Notes under the pieces: model-generated
What the model was told of the DNA's origin: nothing
Seen by the model: only the letters and a program-made list of their open reading frames with translations
Databases searched by the model: none
Part shown: positions 24,801-35,400 of the stretch, one piece after another
How positions within the stretch are numbered: position 1 is the first letter of the stretch
How the letters are laid out: each line of letters begins with the position of its first letter
Origin: Diadema setosum
Lineage: Eukaryota; Echinodermata; Echinoidea; Diadematoida; Diadematidae
Length of the DNA: 64,000 nt
Direction: 5' to 3'
Assembly: GCF_964275005.1 (NCBI RefSeq)
Contig: NC_092705.1
Location: 7,552,641-7,616,640 of the forward strand
Program-made: the position numbers and the translations under genes

Positions 24801-27800
24801 AAAAATGTCTCAAACTTGAAAATTCACAATGTAAAAATGGCCACTTTAATTGTGACAAGACCTTGTTGGTCGTGAAAAAAGCCTCCGCGCGCCAAGACTA
24901 CTACACGCACCACTGGCACTGGCGCCTGTAGCAGTGCCAGTGGTGCCTGTAGTAGTCTTGGCAAACGCAGACTTTTTCTTTGACAAACTAGGGTTTGTGC
25001 CTGCAAACTAACTTTTCATACCATGTGGCAACTCAGTTGACGCTGATTGCTATTATTCAGGTTAGATTGTTCTGAAGCAGGAGATAAAGCAAAAAAATAT
25101 CTTTCAAATAGAGGTAGAAGCTTGAAACACTAACCTTGCTATAGAAAGTTTAAAACAAAATTTGGATCAATCACTCAAAAAATTCAAGATTGCAGGCTAT
25201 CAAAGCTGACATAGTGTATTGCGCCAAAGTAAATGTATCATTTTGATTTTGATACAATTTTGTCTGTTTTGCTGACTATTCATATGGTTTTTATATATAC
25301 TGAACATTTTAATGATATTTAAAACCATCTTGGATTTTTATGGAGACATTTTTCAGAATCCACCATGAATATTTCTCTAAAAAGTGAAAAAAAAAATAAA
25401 ATCAAAAATGTTTATGAAACCATGCAGAAATTAACATCTTTCCCATGATATAATCAATATTTGGAGAAAATTAGGGGTCAGTATTGTATTTGGTTCAGGA
25501 GTTATAATGTCTCAAACTTGAAATCCAAATTTACATAATATATATTTGCAAGCATCTGTTCCCAAAGACGTCACAGAGGGTCAAATCCAAGATCGTGCTT
25601 ACTTTTTAGTTCCACTCTCTATAAACAAGACCATACATGATATTAAGTATACTAAGCAATGTTCCGTAAGTATACACCTCAGTTAAGATTGTTGCAAAAA
25701 CCTCCAAAGTACAGATGCGGTCCAATAGGGCCGCCATTTTTTGTTGAATTTAAAATTTCAAACATAAAATTTTATAGAGACATTGGATTGCAACAAATTT
25801 GATGTCATATGAAGGAGAGCAAAACTTCATAAAAGTTGATAACACTTTAGCTGCGTATTGTGATAAATTGGGGGGGGGGGGGGGTGTTTGCTTCTCTTTT
25901 GGGGGAGGGGGAGGGAATACATATTTCTATATTGTTTTGAAAAAAGGAAGAAATATAAAAATGCATGATTTAATATTTATCAACGAAGAAGTGAAGAATT
26001 GTTTTGAAACCTGCGATTGAGATTGACATTTACTGAGATTGAGACATAATTCATATTCATATTTCAAAGTCATGTTGACAAGTTAACATCTAAAACTTAA
26101 AATATATTTATGCATTATAAATTTTGCACACAATGTGCTTACATGGTCACATGTAATATTGTTATGATCTAGTGACTTGCAAGTACCTGCAAACTAACTT
26201 TTCATGCCAAGTGGTAGGTGACGCTGGTCGCTATTACTGTAGCATTTCATCAGAGTAGATTGTTCTGAGGCAGATAAGATTGAACAGAAATTATTTTCCA
26301 AAAAGAGATAGGAGCTTGGAATTTGGCACAAATTTTGCCAATGTGTAATATTTAGCGATAAAAATAGTATCCACACAAAATTCAATATGGCGGTAAGTAA
26401 TCAAGGTTGTCGTTCAAGGCATTATTTACCACTAGTGCACGTAAAACAAAAACCCAGCTTTACTTAATTCCTCAAATTAGTTCTACAGAACAACTAAAAT
26501 GTACAAACTTAAATCAGTACAATTAATGCTAAATATTGTTACATATACTAAATACATCTGATACGAATGTTTTTTTTTTTTTATATATACTAAATTGTTA
26601 ACAGTTATCATGGCTATGGTTTTTTGAAAAGAAATGGTGTTATCTCCGTATGTTTTAGGCTTTATCATATTTTTTTTTTTACATGATAGAATGTTTTGTG
26701 ATACAACTAACCTGCACATAATTATTATAAATCGAATGTGATATCTCTCCCAATGGTAAACAATACCTTTAGTGTGTTGCGTTAAAGTTAAATCTCAACT
26801 TATACACTGTAACTTATGATTTGATATATATTTTAGATCTTCTTATATTGCTGTCTATATGTTTGTATACATGCGAACGATATTGTACTAGTGTAAACCA
26901 TATTGAGGGTCTTTTTTTTTTGGGGGGGGGGGGGGGGTGGAGCTCATTCCAGTGTTTGGGTAAGGCCCAATCCTTGATAAAAAAGAAATGCTTCTTTATC
27001 AAAGATAATTATGCTTTTTTACTTGTATGTTACTCTGCTCTTGTAGAAACGTGAATGATGATGGTATACTGTATGTGTAATAATGTCTGATCCGCAGATG
27101 TCCTTGAAAGCCCTTCTGATTCGAACCCCCCCCCCCAAAAAAAAAAAAAAAAAAAAAATTAAATTAAAAATCCGACATGGCGGCAATTTCTCAACTTTGC
27201 TCTTAAATGTGTTGTGCGAAATTACTTTTCAGTATATTGTTCGAATAAAATTGTCCAAATTGATTATTTGTTTGTTTGTTTGTTTGTTTGATTTATTTTT
27301 CTTCCAACACAATTTCATACAAAAATCAAAATTATTTTCAGTAATATCACATGGAATATCAGTAAGCAGATTACAGATTATTCGTGCTGTATATTCACAT
27401 TTACAAAGCATGCTGAAACTGTATTTATTGTTATCAGACTTTTCTTACATTGTTTTTAGGCTGATTTCATGTGGGTTATAGTGTCACAATTGATCTGAAC
27501 TTATGCCATTGATAGATGCTTTCCCATATTAGATATAAGGATCTCTCGAGAGTGAAAATGTTCATTTTCATTCATTTTAGAGTGACCTCGGGGATCACTC
27601 GAAGAGTGACGAGTGATCCCTAAGGTAGGGCTCGACACTAACGGTGGTCCGGTGGCCCAGGGCCACCAAAAATGCACGTCGGGCCACCAAAATGTCAGAA
27701 ATGAAGAATTTGGTGGCCTGATCGGGCCACCGATAAAAAGGTCGGATATTTGCCTTTGGGCCACCAAAAATAAAAGTTCGTGTGGGGCCCTGCCTAAGGT

Positions 27801-30800
27801 CACTCTAAAATGAGTGAAAATATACATTTTCTCTCAAAAGTCACTCCAATTTCACTCTAAATTCACCGTTTTCTGTTATTCACTCCTCACATCAAAAGTA
27901 AAAACTTCCACTCGATTTGTTTTTTCTTTTTCGGAGAGTAGAATATCACTGGTTTTAAAAATGTGTCCATAAAACCTAAGACGGTTTAAGATAGCGCAAC
28001 AGACAAAATTGTATCAAAATCGAAATAATATATTTAATTTGGCGCAATACACTATGTCAACTTTGATGGCTGTCATCTTTATTCTGAGCGGTTGATCTAA
28101 ATTCTGTCTTAAACTATCTGCAACAAGATTGGTGCCAAGTTTCAAGCTACTACCTCTATTTGAATTTTTTTTTTGGCTTCATCTCATCTGCTTCAGAACA
28201 ATCTACTTTGAAATAATAGCGATCAGTATCACCTGAGCTACCACTTGGTATGAAAAGTTAGTTTGCAGGCACAAACCCTTGTTTGTCAAAGAAAAAGTCT
28301 GCATTTGCCAAGACTACTACACGCACCACTGGCACTGCTACAAGCGCCGGTGCCAGTGGTGCGTGTAATAGTCTTGGCGCGCGCAGACGTTTTTATGACC
28401 AACAAGGTCTTGGTCACAACTAAAGTGGCCATTTTTACATAGTGAGTTTTCAAGTTTGAGACATTATAACTCCTGAACCGAAAATGGCACTGACCCCTAA
28501 TTTTCTCAAAATAATACTTATATGTCAAACAAAATTCTTGAAACGTTTCAATATAATCCTTCAGTCTTTCTTTGATTTATGCTGAATCAAGCATTTTCAA
28601 GATTTTCCTTTTTTCAGAAAAATATCAAAAAATGAGTGTTTTTTCCTCAAAATCTCATTCCAGTTATCACAATAACCAACAAAAATGGTATCAACTTGTA
28701 GAAAATTTTATTCTCTTTCATATGACATCACATTTGTTGAAATCTAATGTTTCCATCGAATTCTGTCATTTAAATAACAAATTCAGTAAATATGGCGGCC
28801 ATCTTGGACGCCATCTTGGATTTGGAGGCTTTCGCAACAAATTTTTTGAGGTAGACCAGTGGAATGTTGTTTGTTACAATAAAAACTTGAAAATAAGCAT
28901 GGTCTACTTAGTTTGTAGAGAGAGTGCAACCCGACCTCTGTTTTTAGCTTTTGGCCCCCCGGTTATCACATTTAAATTCCACCAAGAAATCATCCTGATC
29001 ATCACTGCATGGCCTTAACGTACGATGTCGTGCATTATCGAAAAACAAACTTTAAAACTTTGTATGCAAATACTATCTACAACAACTTGTATGATACAAT
29101 GCATGCATTATGCGCGCGGGGGCCTGCGGCGCTCGAGACCTTGCGCGATTCCTTTCATTCCATGACGTCATCGGCAAAGCCTCGAAATTTACGCTGTGAC
29201 CTAGATTTCAGGGGGTGACAGGTGTATATTTTCAAAATCCTCTAACTCCACTTCAAAAAGGCCATTTTAAACCATGTAAACGACAAATTGTTCTATGTGT
29301 CCCACTCTTTCACTTCATATATAATTCTATTTCTTTAGTATCCCCCTTTAATGAAACTTAGTGTATACATGAACTATTAAGGAAAGACTCTCAAGAAAGA
29401 CATTTGAGTCATGAGGTCAAAGGTCAAGGGTCAAAGGTAAAGTCAAAATGTTGAAATATCATGTTTTTCTCCTAAATGGTTCAAGGTATCTTCGTGGAAC
29501 TTAGTATATAGGCATGTACTGACGGGCAGTGAGATGCTAGGAAGTTGGGGTCATGAGTCAAAAGCCAGGGGGTCAAAGGTCAAGGTCAACTCGAAATGTC
29601 ACTACTTCCCTCATGTCTGCAATGCCTGCAGTTTTTCTTGGAACTTGATGTATGCATGTATTACCCAATAGATATTATCATGGGAAGTTTTTAGCCAAAA
29701 GGTCAAAGGTCAAAGGTCGAAAGGTCAAAGGTCAAGTGAGAGTGTTTATTTTCACTTCTTCCTCAATATCTCAATAGTAGTTCGAGGTATCATCATGAAA
29801 CTTATTACATATCTATACATGTTCTATCTAACAGTGATTCTCTTTAGAAAGGTTGGCCAGGTTTAAATGCTGATATTTTACTATTTAACACTGAAATTGC
29901 ACTCTTTTTCCAAACCTTGAAAATCACTCACTGCATAAACTTATAAAAGGGTCTAAAGTCAAGTAGAAATCCCCAAATCCCCAAATACCTGCACTCTGAC
30001 AATTTAGTCATTCATCCAATTGAACCTAGTTCAAGAAAGTGAACATTCAGCACATTTTGTGACAAAAGTGTCATTTTAATATTTTGCCAGTTATGTGAAA
30101 CTGTCATCACACATTGTCAAGACATTGTAATATACACCTATTAGGAGAACAATGTATTATGACGGAGGCATACCAGTCGCTGTAGCGACATTTCTAGTTA
30201 CATAATAAATACCTTTATACTCTACAGCCATGACAGTCATATTCAGTGTAAGCTGACTCAGCAGGGAGGACAATTTGTCACCTAAAAGTGCGTATTCAAA
30301 AGTTACTCGCAGCCAGGCATGGCTAGACAGCGATGTCACGTCACTTGGTAAGTTTTCTGCTTCGATGCCACTGAAGCTAGCTATTACGGTGTCTCCGCTT
30401 ATGGGTTTAGGTCCATCGCCTATCTCCAGCTTATATTCATTTGGAAATTCGAAACTTTGGAAACTGAAATTTAGCCTGTAGCTGTCACAGGAGCTGGCAT
30501 TTGCTGTAAACCTCCAGACAGATGCGGATTCAATCCACATTATCGCTTCCTCCCACAGAGCAGTGTTTTCAGATGAAATGTAGAATGGTGAATCAGGTGA
30601 AACAACTTTAGATACTGCAAATGAAGGGCAAAGGAGAGAAACGAGGTATTACAATGCAGCAATATTAAGGGCAACCCTGCATTGCAATGAGAAATGAATC
30701 TGACCGCCAGATGTCGAGTTTCTTAAGGAAATGTTGACAGTACGTCAACTGTAAACATTCCAAATCATTAAACTAAATTTGGAATGATAGATCATTCGAA

Positions 30801-31463
30801 TTCATATATTTTTACGTGGGATTCTACGTTGTCACCTATACAAAATTTGACATGAAAATGCCATGCATCCTAATCATGTTTCTAGCCCCTTAATAGTTTT
30901 TGGTCTCTTGGATATAACAAAAGAAAAGAAATCAAGTAGTGGAACAAGTATAGCGGTGAAACGACAGAAATGGAAGAAAGTTCAGTGGCGGAATACGAAG
31001 AAGATAGAGAAGGAGAAGGAAAGCAATGATAAAAAATTAGCTGGATACGTTTTATGTGAAGTGTCGAATTTTAAAGTAAATAGAATGTTATAAAAGTGAA
31101 ATGCTGGCGCACAAAGCTCAAATTTACATTTCTTTCCCCGTAATACAAAGACAATAATCGTATCCCCTTAACAATTCTTTTTTCAGATTTCGTAAGTGAA
31201 GAGTGAAGAACAATCATCGTGAACCGAAGTAGGTTAAGTTATCACAGAAGCATCACAATTCATTCATATATTCCCACAATATTATGACAGACAGTCAAAA
31301 TCCAGTTTACTTGAATGATAAATCAATGACTGATTGTTAACAGTACATCCATGTGTAAACTATCGATGCGTGGAGATTTTCAGATCTTACCTGATTCTAC
31401 GTAGAACGATGGATATATCTTGTCCAAAAACAATACAATCACCAACATGATTAGCAGATCCAT
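14639..31463 (-). CDS. Receptor copy 2 (complete): CUBa-CUBb-stalk-TM-ITIM tail, 777 aa
   Basis: Seven coding exons: 31391-31463, 30213-30614, 23581-23973, 23279-23326, 19383-19430, 16388-16563, 14639-15832. They sum to 2334 nt, exactly 778 codons with the stop, and every junction agrees in phase. Predicted type I membrane protein: signal peptide 1-22, CUBa about 25-158, CUBb 159-289, two 16-residue stalk repeats 290-321, transmembrane helix about 341-362, cytoplasmic tail 381-777. Tail tyrosines: YEEI 403, SPYNTL 422, YSNM 559, YDMP 618, YVNC 672, YNLV 678, LGYLII 719, LGYLIL 770. The CUB and ITIM-type readings come from motif recognition. The signalling role is inference, and no named family is claimed. 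Introns hold large repeats (16629-18099, 19740-22760, 24295-28963). Confidence 0.82.
16388..16563 (-). CDS. Copy 2 exon 6: transmembrane segment
   Basis: 176 bp, phase 1 to 0, acceptor TTTACTACCAG, donor AAC|GTAAGG. It encodes a short juxtamembrane stretch, the helix FFIWFLIGLASLLALILMVI followed by LL, then a basic stop-transfer (RWLNKK). The helix-coding part is nearly identical in copies 2, 3 and 4. Confidence 0.88.
16629..18099. mobile_element. Foldback element with 21-bp subterminal repeats
   Basis: The terminal inverted repeat starts GGTTTTCCCGGTCAATTTCA at the left and is mirrored at the right end (GAAACTGACCGGGAAAACC). Inside the left arm are at least five 21-bp units of the type GAGCATTCAAATTCACTATCG (16738-16855). 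Looser inverted units occupy 17800-18060. A candidate ATATAGG flank is seen on both sides. It lies in copy 2 intron 5. The centre has an (AAAC)n run near 17335 and no transposase. Confidence 0.7.
18100..19382. other. Rest of copy 2 intron 5
   Basis: AT-rich, with a simple (AAAC)/(AAAT)-rich run near 18815-18890. No coding or structured element recognised. Confidence 0.5.
19383..19430 (-). CDS. Copy 2 exon 5: stalk mini-exon
   Basis: 48 bp, phase 1-1, acceptor TTTGTTTAG, unusual donor G|GTTCGC. It encodes 16 residues with the family core THQD and a C-terminal SQ (ACAEISTTHQDAFSQ-like). Identified by alignment with five other mini-exons in the window. Confidence 0.8.
19740..22760. repeat. Degenerate satellite, CTGGTGCACACTTT units
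   Basis: About ten diverged units share AGAATTGAAATTCAGCAATC, then CTGGTGCACACTTT, then a (G)GATAAGATATTTGGACAGTT-like part and a CCTCCCAC..CGAGGGAG segment, often with poly-C or poly-G. Landmarks of the GTGCA part are at about 20317, 20695, 20808, 21303, 21628, 21769, 22140 and 22590. Many overlapping open frames here are products of the repeat. It fills copy 2 intron 4. Confidence 0.7.
22761..23278. other. Rest of copy 2 intron 4
   Basis: Poly-G tracts near 22806 and 23158 and a GCGAGCGAAGCGAGCGAGCG run at about 22985. No gene. Confidence 0.5.
23279..23326 (-). CDS. Copy 2 exon 4: stalk mini-exon
   Basis: 48 bp, phase 1-1, acceptor CATCACCAG, donor G|GTTCGC. Encodes GISAGISTTRQDYSSQ. The second of two stalk repeats in copy 2; 254 bp downstream of CUBb. 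Confidence 0.8.
23581..23973 (-). CDS. Copy 2 exon 3: CUB domain (CUBb)
   Basis: 393 bp, phase 1-1, acceptor TTTTAATTTAG, donor CCACA|GTAAGA. The CUB signature is clear: SPFYPEVYANNGYCLWDIK, then VLVFNMERNKDYLHIGDG, then SSRLQMVFTSDGAGTRVGF. The Asp residues of DYLHIGDG and FTSD fit the calcium-binding type of CUB domain. Only the cysteine of YCLW remains of the usual four, and it is unpaired within the domain. Confidence 0.9.
24295..28963. mobile_element. 4.7-kb element with inverted arms of about 1 kb, TA-flanked
   Basis: The left arm (24295 to about 25280) and right arm (about 27980 to 28963) are near-perfect reverse complements. Both carry an open frame starting MIYAESS that is an arm shadow, not a gene. 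The ends read TA|ACCGGAGGGCCAAA and its complement |TA, so a TA target duplication is likely. Each arm contains a second hairpin (GCCAAGACTACTACACGCAC, 24890 and 28309). A third, diverged arm copy lies in direct orientation at about 25440-26390. The centre has poly-G, poly-T and nested elements and no transposase. It sits in copy 2 intron 2. Confidence 0.8.
27545..27955. mobile_element. AGTGA/TCACT-rich MITE split by a hAT-like MITE
   Basis: The outer element is built from AGAGTGA, GAGTGAAAAT and TTTAGAGTGACCTC words in both orientations and matches 32870-33060. It is interrupted at about 27627-27788 by an insert with ends TAGGGCTCGACAC and CAGGGCCCCACAC (inverted) that contains repeated GGGCCACCAAAA. 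A direct repeat CCTAAGGT lies on both sides, the 8-bp duplication expected of hAT elements. Confidence 0.65.
29218..29790. repeat. Tandem repeat rich in AGGTCA half-sites
   Basis: About three degenerate units share GGAACTTAGTATATA..CATGTA and GAGGTCAAAGGTCAAGGGTC. They give many AGGTCA direct repeats with 1-bp spacing. Lies in copy 2 intron 2. More likely a repeat than an enhancer, but it is a dense nuclear-receptor half-site cluster. Confidence 0.6.
30213..30614 (-). CDS. Copy 2 exon 2: CUB-like domain (CUBa, type B)
   Basis: 402 bp, phase 1-1, acceptor TTCATTTGCAG, donor G|GTATTT. Landmarks are ISSENTALWEEA, VWRFTANAS, LNFSFQSFEFP, LEIGDG, ENLPSDVTSLSSHAWLRV, then LNMTVMAVEYK. One cysteine (SSCDS), unlike the other CUBa exons in the window. 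Closest to the copy 3 exon. Confidence 0.85.
31391..31463 (-). CDS. Copy 2 exon 1: signal peptide
   Basis: 73 bp, ATG at 31463, donor TCAG|GTAAGA, phase 1. Encodes a leader MDLLIMLVIVLFLDKIYPSF followed by YVES. Length and ending are the same as copies 1 and 3. Confidence 0.87.
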
Positions 31464-31725
31464 TATTTGTTATACAACACGTGTTATACCGAATCCCATG
31501 TGACCATGGAGAGAGGGGAAAAATGCATCCAAGCAAGCCAAGGGTCTCTGGTATTTGACAGCGTAAATCGTGATCAATTCAGGAATCAACGTTGATGCGA
31601 GCGCGGTCTATCGGTATGGGTGACCTGCGTCGCAGCTTGTTAAATGGAGTCTTTGTCATACTAAACAAGAAAACTTCCTCAATTACGTGTTGCGGCTGCT
31701 ATAAATTTTCGTATCAGCAGTTTTG

Positions 31726-31736
31726 CTCTCACTTTC
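31726..31736 (-). promoter_or_regulatory. IRF/ISRE-like element upstream of copy 2
   Basis: Minus strand GAAAGTGAGAG, 263-273 bp upstream of the ATG, inside a stretch conserved with copy 3 (AATTTGCTGTATGAAAG; GACAAAGA; CGATAGAC). A TATA-like TTTATAGC follows on the minus strand at about 31700. Role inferred. Confidence 0.45.
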
Positions 31737-31849
31737 ATACAGCAAATTATGAAAGTCATCCTTACATTGTTACAAAGTATATTCACTGCTCTCTGAAAAA
31801 CAGAGTCACGCTTCTGGGAATAAACAAACCCCGAGTTGGAATTTTGTTA

Positions 31850-31868
31850 CTTTTATTACTACTACCGT

Positions 31869-31914
<46 letters not shown>

Positions 31915-31945
31915 GTTATTTATTTATTTATTTATTTATTTGACA
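31850..31945. repeat. TAC trinucleotide and TTTA microsatellites
   Basis: A run of ACT/TAC triplets (31857-31913) followed by TTTA repeats. It creates an artificial poly-Leu frame. Confidence 0.85.
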
Positions 31946-31979
31946 TTTCAACGTAGGATACAAACAGGAAGTCATAACA

Positions 31980-33060
31980 CATGATATAAAGAATGTGGTG
32001 ATGCTAGGTGCATACCACTGGTTGCCAGGGGAGGAAAAGGCAAACTCGAGGCCTTCCTCCCCGACCACTGCATGCACCCAGCATGCCCAGAGTCAGCTAA
32101 ATCAATGCAATGAAGCAATTACAAACAGTGTCAATAATACGTTATCATACAAAAGAAAATAACCTGCACTCTAAACAGAAATAAGTACAGGTGTATGAAT
32201 AAAAATAGGTCTACAGATAGAATTGCAGTCACGTGAAAAGTGATGATATACAATTTATGTAATCTCACTTTAGGCTGTAAACAAAACTGAAATCCAATGC
32301 CTGCTTTTGTCATTCTGTAGTGATGTTTTGTGCACGTGATGTAGATGGTTCTGCTCATTTTATCTGATTTTATTTATAGGGAAACTTAGCTGTGATTGAG
32401 GAGAGTGAACTCGTTTACATTCCCAAAAGCATTTAAGAACTCATGACGTTTTTCATTCACTTGAAAGGAATACTTTATTCTGGCCTAACACAATGATGAA
32501 ACACGTGATAACTTGGAGAGGGGTACAAACAGAAACTTTCCCCGCACATAACAAAACTGAAGTGAAACTCTTCAAGAAACTTGATATGAAAGAGGAACAC
32601 ATTTGTGTATAGGCCTATAAATATCAAATGGTTTGAAGTTTCAACATCATTAAAAAAAAATCCATTGTCAAATAAGTCGAAGCAGATTCAAAATACGTGG
32701 GGACACCTAAGTTCGTTTTAAGTAGAACCACTTTCATCAATCCATATACTGGTTTTGAGATAATCAAGGCTGGCAGTAGTATATCTCTTATGGCATGGTA
32801 TAATCTAAAATTTGTGAAGCGTCTACAGAAAAATTGACAGAAATCATTAAAATGTATTGTGATTATATACTCTCTAAAAAATCGAGTGAAAATATTCACT
32901 CTTAAAAGAGTGAATACAAAAAAGAGTGGATTTAGAGTGAAATTGGAGTGAATTTTGAGTGAAAATGTTCATTTTCACTCGTTTTAGAGTGACCTCAGGG
33001 ATCACTCCAAAATCTTCCAGTGATCCTTGAGGTCACTCCAAAATGAGTGAAATTGAAATT
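31980..33060. other. Intergenic, with AGTGA-rich MITE at 32870-33060
   Basis: No gene. The 32870-33060 element is the same family as 27545-27955 (GAGTGAAAATGTTCATTTTC and TTTTAGAGTGACCTC). Confidence 0.5.
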
Positions 33061-33064
33061 GAAA

Positions 33065-33900
33065 TACTGTTAATGCGAGGACAACGCCGGCCACAAACCT
33101 TCAATGATCCATTTGCATGTTAAGCTTTATCATAATAATCTTATATTTATATTGTATTTATCAGCAGCAATATTAGTAGACCACATCAATGAGAGTTAGA
33201 GGAAAATCGGACAATCTGTTCAAAAGTTACGAATTTTTGAAGTTTCTGCTCAGTCACGGCTGGATGAAAAGACTACTATAGCTTGTGATGTCATATGACT
33301 ACAACTGTATAAAGAAAGTATCAAGAAAATTCAAGATATTCTCACTTTTCTTACATAATAAATGAACACTCAACTTCTATCTTTCAGAAGTCAGTGGGAA
33401 TAATATTACCCCTAACATAAGTCAGGAACGAGTCGAGAATATGTGCACTTTATTCAAAAAGTCAGGTTTTGTGAAATTCTCTTTTCGATTGTACTGTGAA
33501 GACCTTTAAAACTGAAAGTGACTGTCATACTGTTAATGCGAGGACAACGCCGGCCACAAACCTTCAATGATCCATTTGCATGTTAAGCTTTATCATAATA
33601 ATCTTATATTCTTTACCTATCAAAAAGAAACTGACGCTTGGACGTCGAAACTGAAATTTATCTTATAAAAGAATTTACACAATAGATACCTTCAGGCAAC
33701 ATGGACATAATGACCGCTAGACAATTATCGCCCCTATTCTAAGGAGTGAAGGAGTATTAATTGCATGCGAACCAACACTGAACTTTTGGCATTCATTCGC
33801 TAGGGGCTGAGATTATGGTTTGGTCATTGTATTCAAATTTCTTATATTATAATGTCAGATGTAAGGAAGTACAATATTGATACTGAATTATCAGAAAGTA
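33065..33900 (-). repeat. Array-unit block upstream of copy 2, with an 84-bp exact duplication
   Basis: An identical stretch starting ATACTGTTAATGCGAGGACA occurs at about 33064 and 33528, 463 bp apart. The second copy continues into sequence shared with 6960-7385 and 50280-50590 (AACATGGACATAATGACCGC). It is 2.1-2.4 kb upstream of the copy 2 start. Confidence 0.6.
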
Positions 33901-34154
33901 CAAGGAAGTGTTGTACAACAAATGTAAAACTTACATTACCGTTTTCCGCTGTGTAATCAGCTATGATCTAGCTTGAAAACATTTGTTTTAGGTACCCATG
34001 GCTAAATACTATTCAACGGTAGGTTTATTTTCATTAACTGAGTTTCCATTCAGTTAACTTCATTACAAATCTGTCAAAGATATATATATGATACATGCAT
34101 ATATATAATATTATATATGATATATACATGTATATAAATATATAGGGCACCAGC

Positions 34155-35400
34155 TAAGCAAGATATGCAACAAGATCACTCTGAAAGTAAGCTACAGCTG
34201 CATGGACAATATGCATACTATAACAAAGGCACACAAACAATATCACAACAACAACAACAACAACAAACCAATCAACAACAGTCAAGAGCAAGCCAGGGAC
34301 TCCTGCAACTGCAGAAAGAAGGAGAATTGCCCGATCCCTGGGAAATGCACAGCCAGGAACATCATAATTTTGATACGAAGCGAAAGTAGCAACCCCAGAC
34401 GATGAGAAAGTATACATCGGCCTCACCTTAACCTCCTTCCCATCCAGATATGCTACACACAAGGCAAGCTTCACAAACAGGGAAAAGCGACACCAGACAG
34501 AACTGAGTAAATACATTTGGGGACTGAAGGATGAAGGTACTCCCTACTCACTCTTCTTCTTCTTCTTCTTCTTCTTTAAGTCTGGTACAGTCCGCCTCTG
34601 GCGTATTATCGTACCTTGTGCTTATCAAGTGCTGGGTGTACAGTGTGCAGGTAAAAATCCTCTACAAAAATTTCTATATGCAGCTAACAAACAAGATGAA
34701 AGCTCATCGGAGCTTTACAAGTTGCACCTCCTTCTTGAAGATCTCCAAGGAGGTGCAGCCCATGGTGGAAGGTGGTAGGGAGTTCCATAGCCGAATAGTA
34801 TCTGGATAGAACGTGGACTGAAACAAGTGAGTTCTGGCAAATGGAACTTGAAGCTTATGTGGGTTTCCGCGTGTTGACGGTCCTGCAACTGGTATTAAGT
34901 AGGTGACTGGCAGATCTACCAGACCATTAAGAATGGAGGATCGTCAGGCACGCCCAACCGTACTCACCCAAAACAAACCGTTGCAACCTCTGTCTATGGG
35001 AGAAATACCACATCATCACGGCCAAGAAACCAGCAACCCTGAACTCAAGAACTCATTTCAACATGTAAACATAAGAAAAAGTTTTCCCTCGCAGAGCTTG
35101 GTTAGTCCCCCCAACCCCCTCCCCCCCCCCGCATCCACATGTAACAATTTAAGCCATATTACCCCTGTCTATACATTAAGCCCAGTACCAGTGTCATTAT
35201 CAACTTTATTGTGCCGTTAAGTAGCCACGTGCATGTATCTTTTGTATCTTTTGTTTGCTTGCTTGAGTGCACCAGAGCCGTATGTCTTACACTGTACTTT
35301 AACAAGAAACTGATTTAGTTGCTGACGAGGCTTCGGCCGAAACAGACTGTCCAGCTAAGTCACTAATAAAGCAACGCCTTCCATCCTATTATATATTGTA
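34155..35400 (+). pseudogene. Penelope-like retroelement 3' part (GIY-YIG endonuclease), broken
   Basis: A cysteine cluster (SCNCRKKENCPIPGKC, about 34300) is followed, after a frameshift, by EKVYIGLT and TELSKYIWGLK (34400-34530), and later by RCNLCLWEKYHI and ATLNSR (about 34975-35045). This order is typical of the GIY-YIG domain of Penelope-like elements. The frame is cut by an insertion beginning with a TTC repeat (about 34547-34930). The CAA repeat near 34245 lies at the 5' side. A relic, not an active element. Confidence 0.7.

Noticed and set aside
24292..29018. Two similar 134-148 residue open frames starting MIYAESS as a gene pair
   Set aside because: They are the same sequence in the two arms of an inverted repeat, with AT-rich composition and no domain.
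31592..31984. 130-residue open frame with poly-Leu end
   Set aside because: It overlaps the conserved copy 2 promoter and ends in the TAC/TTTA microsatellites; no homologue in copy 3.
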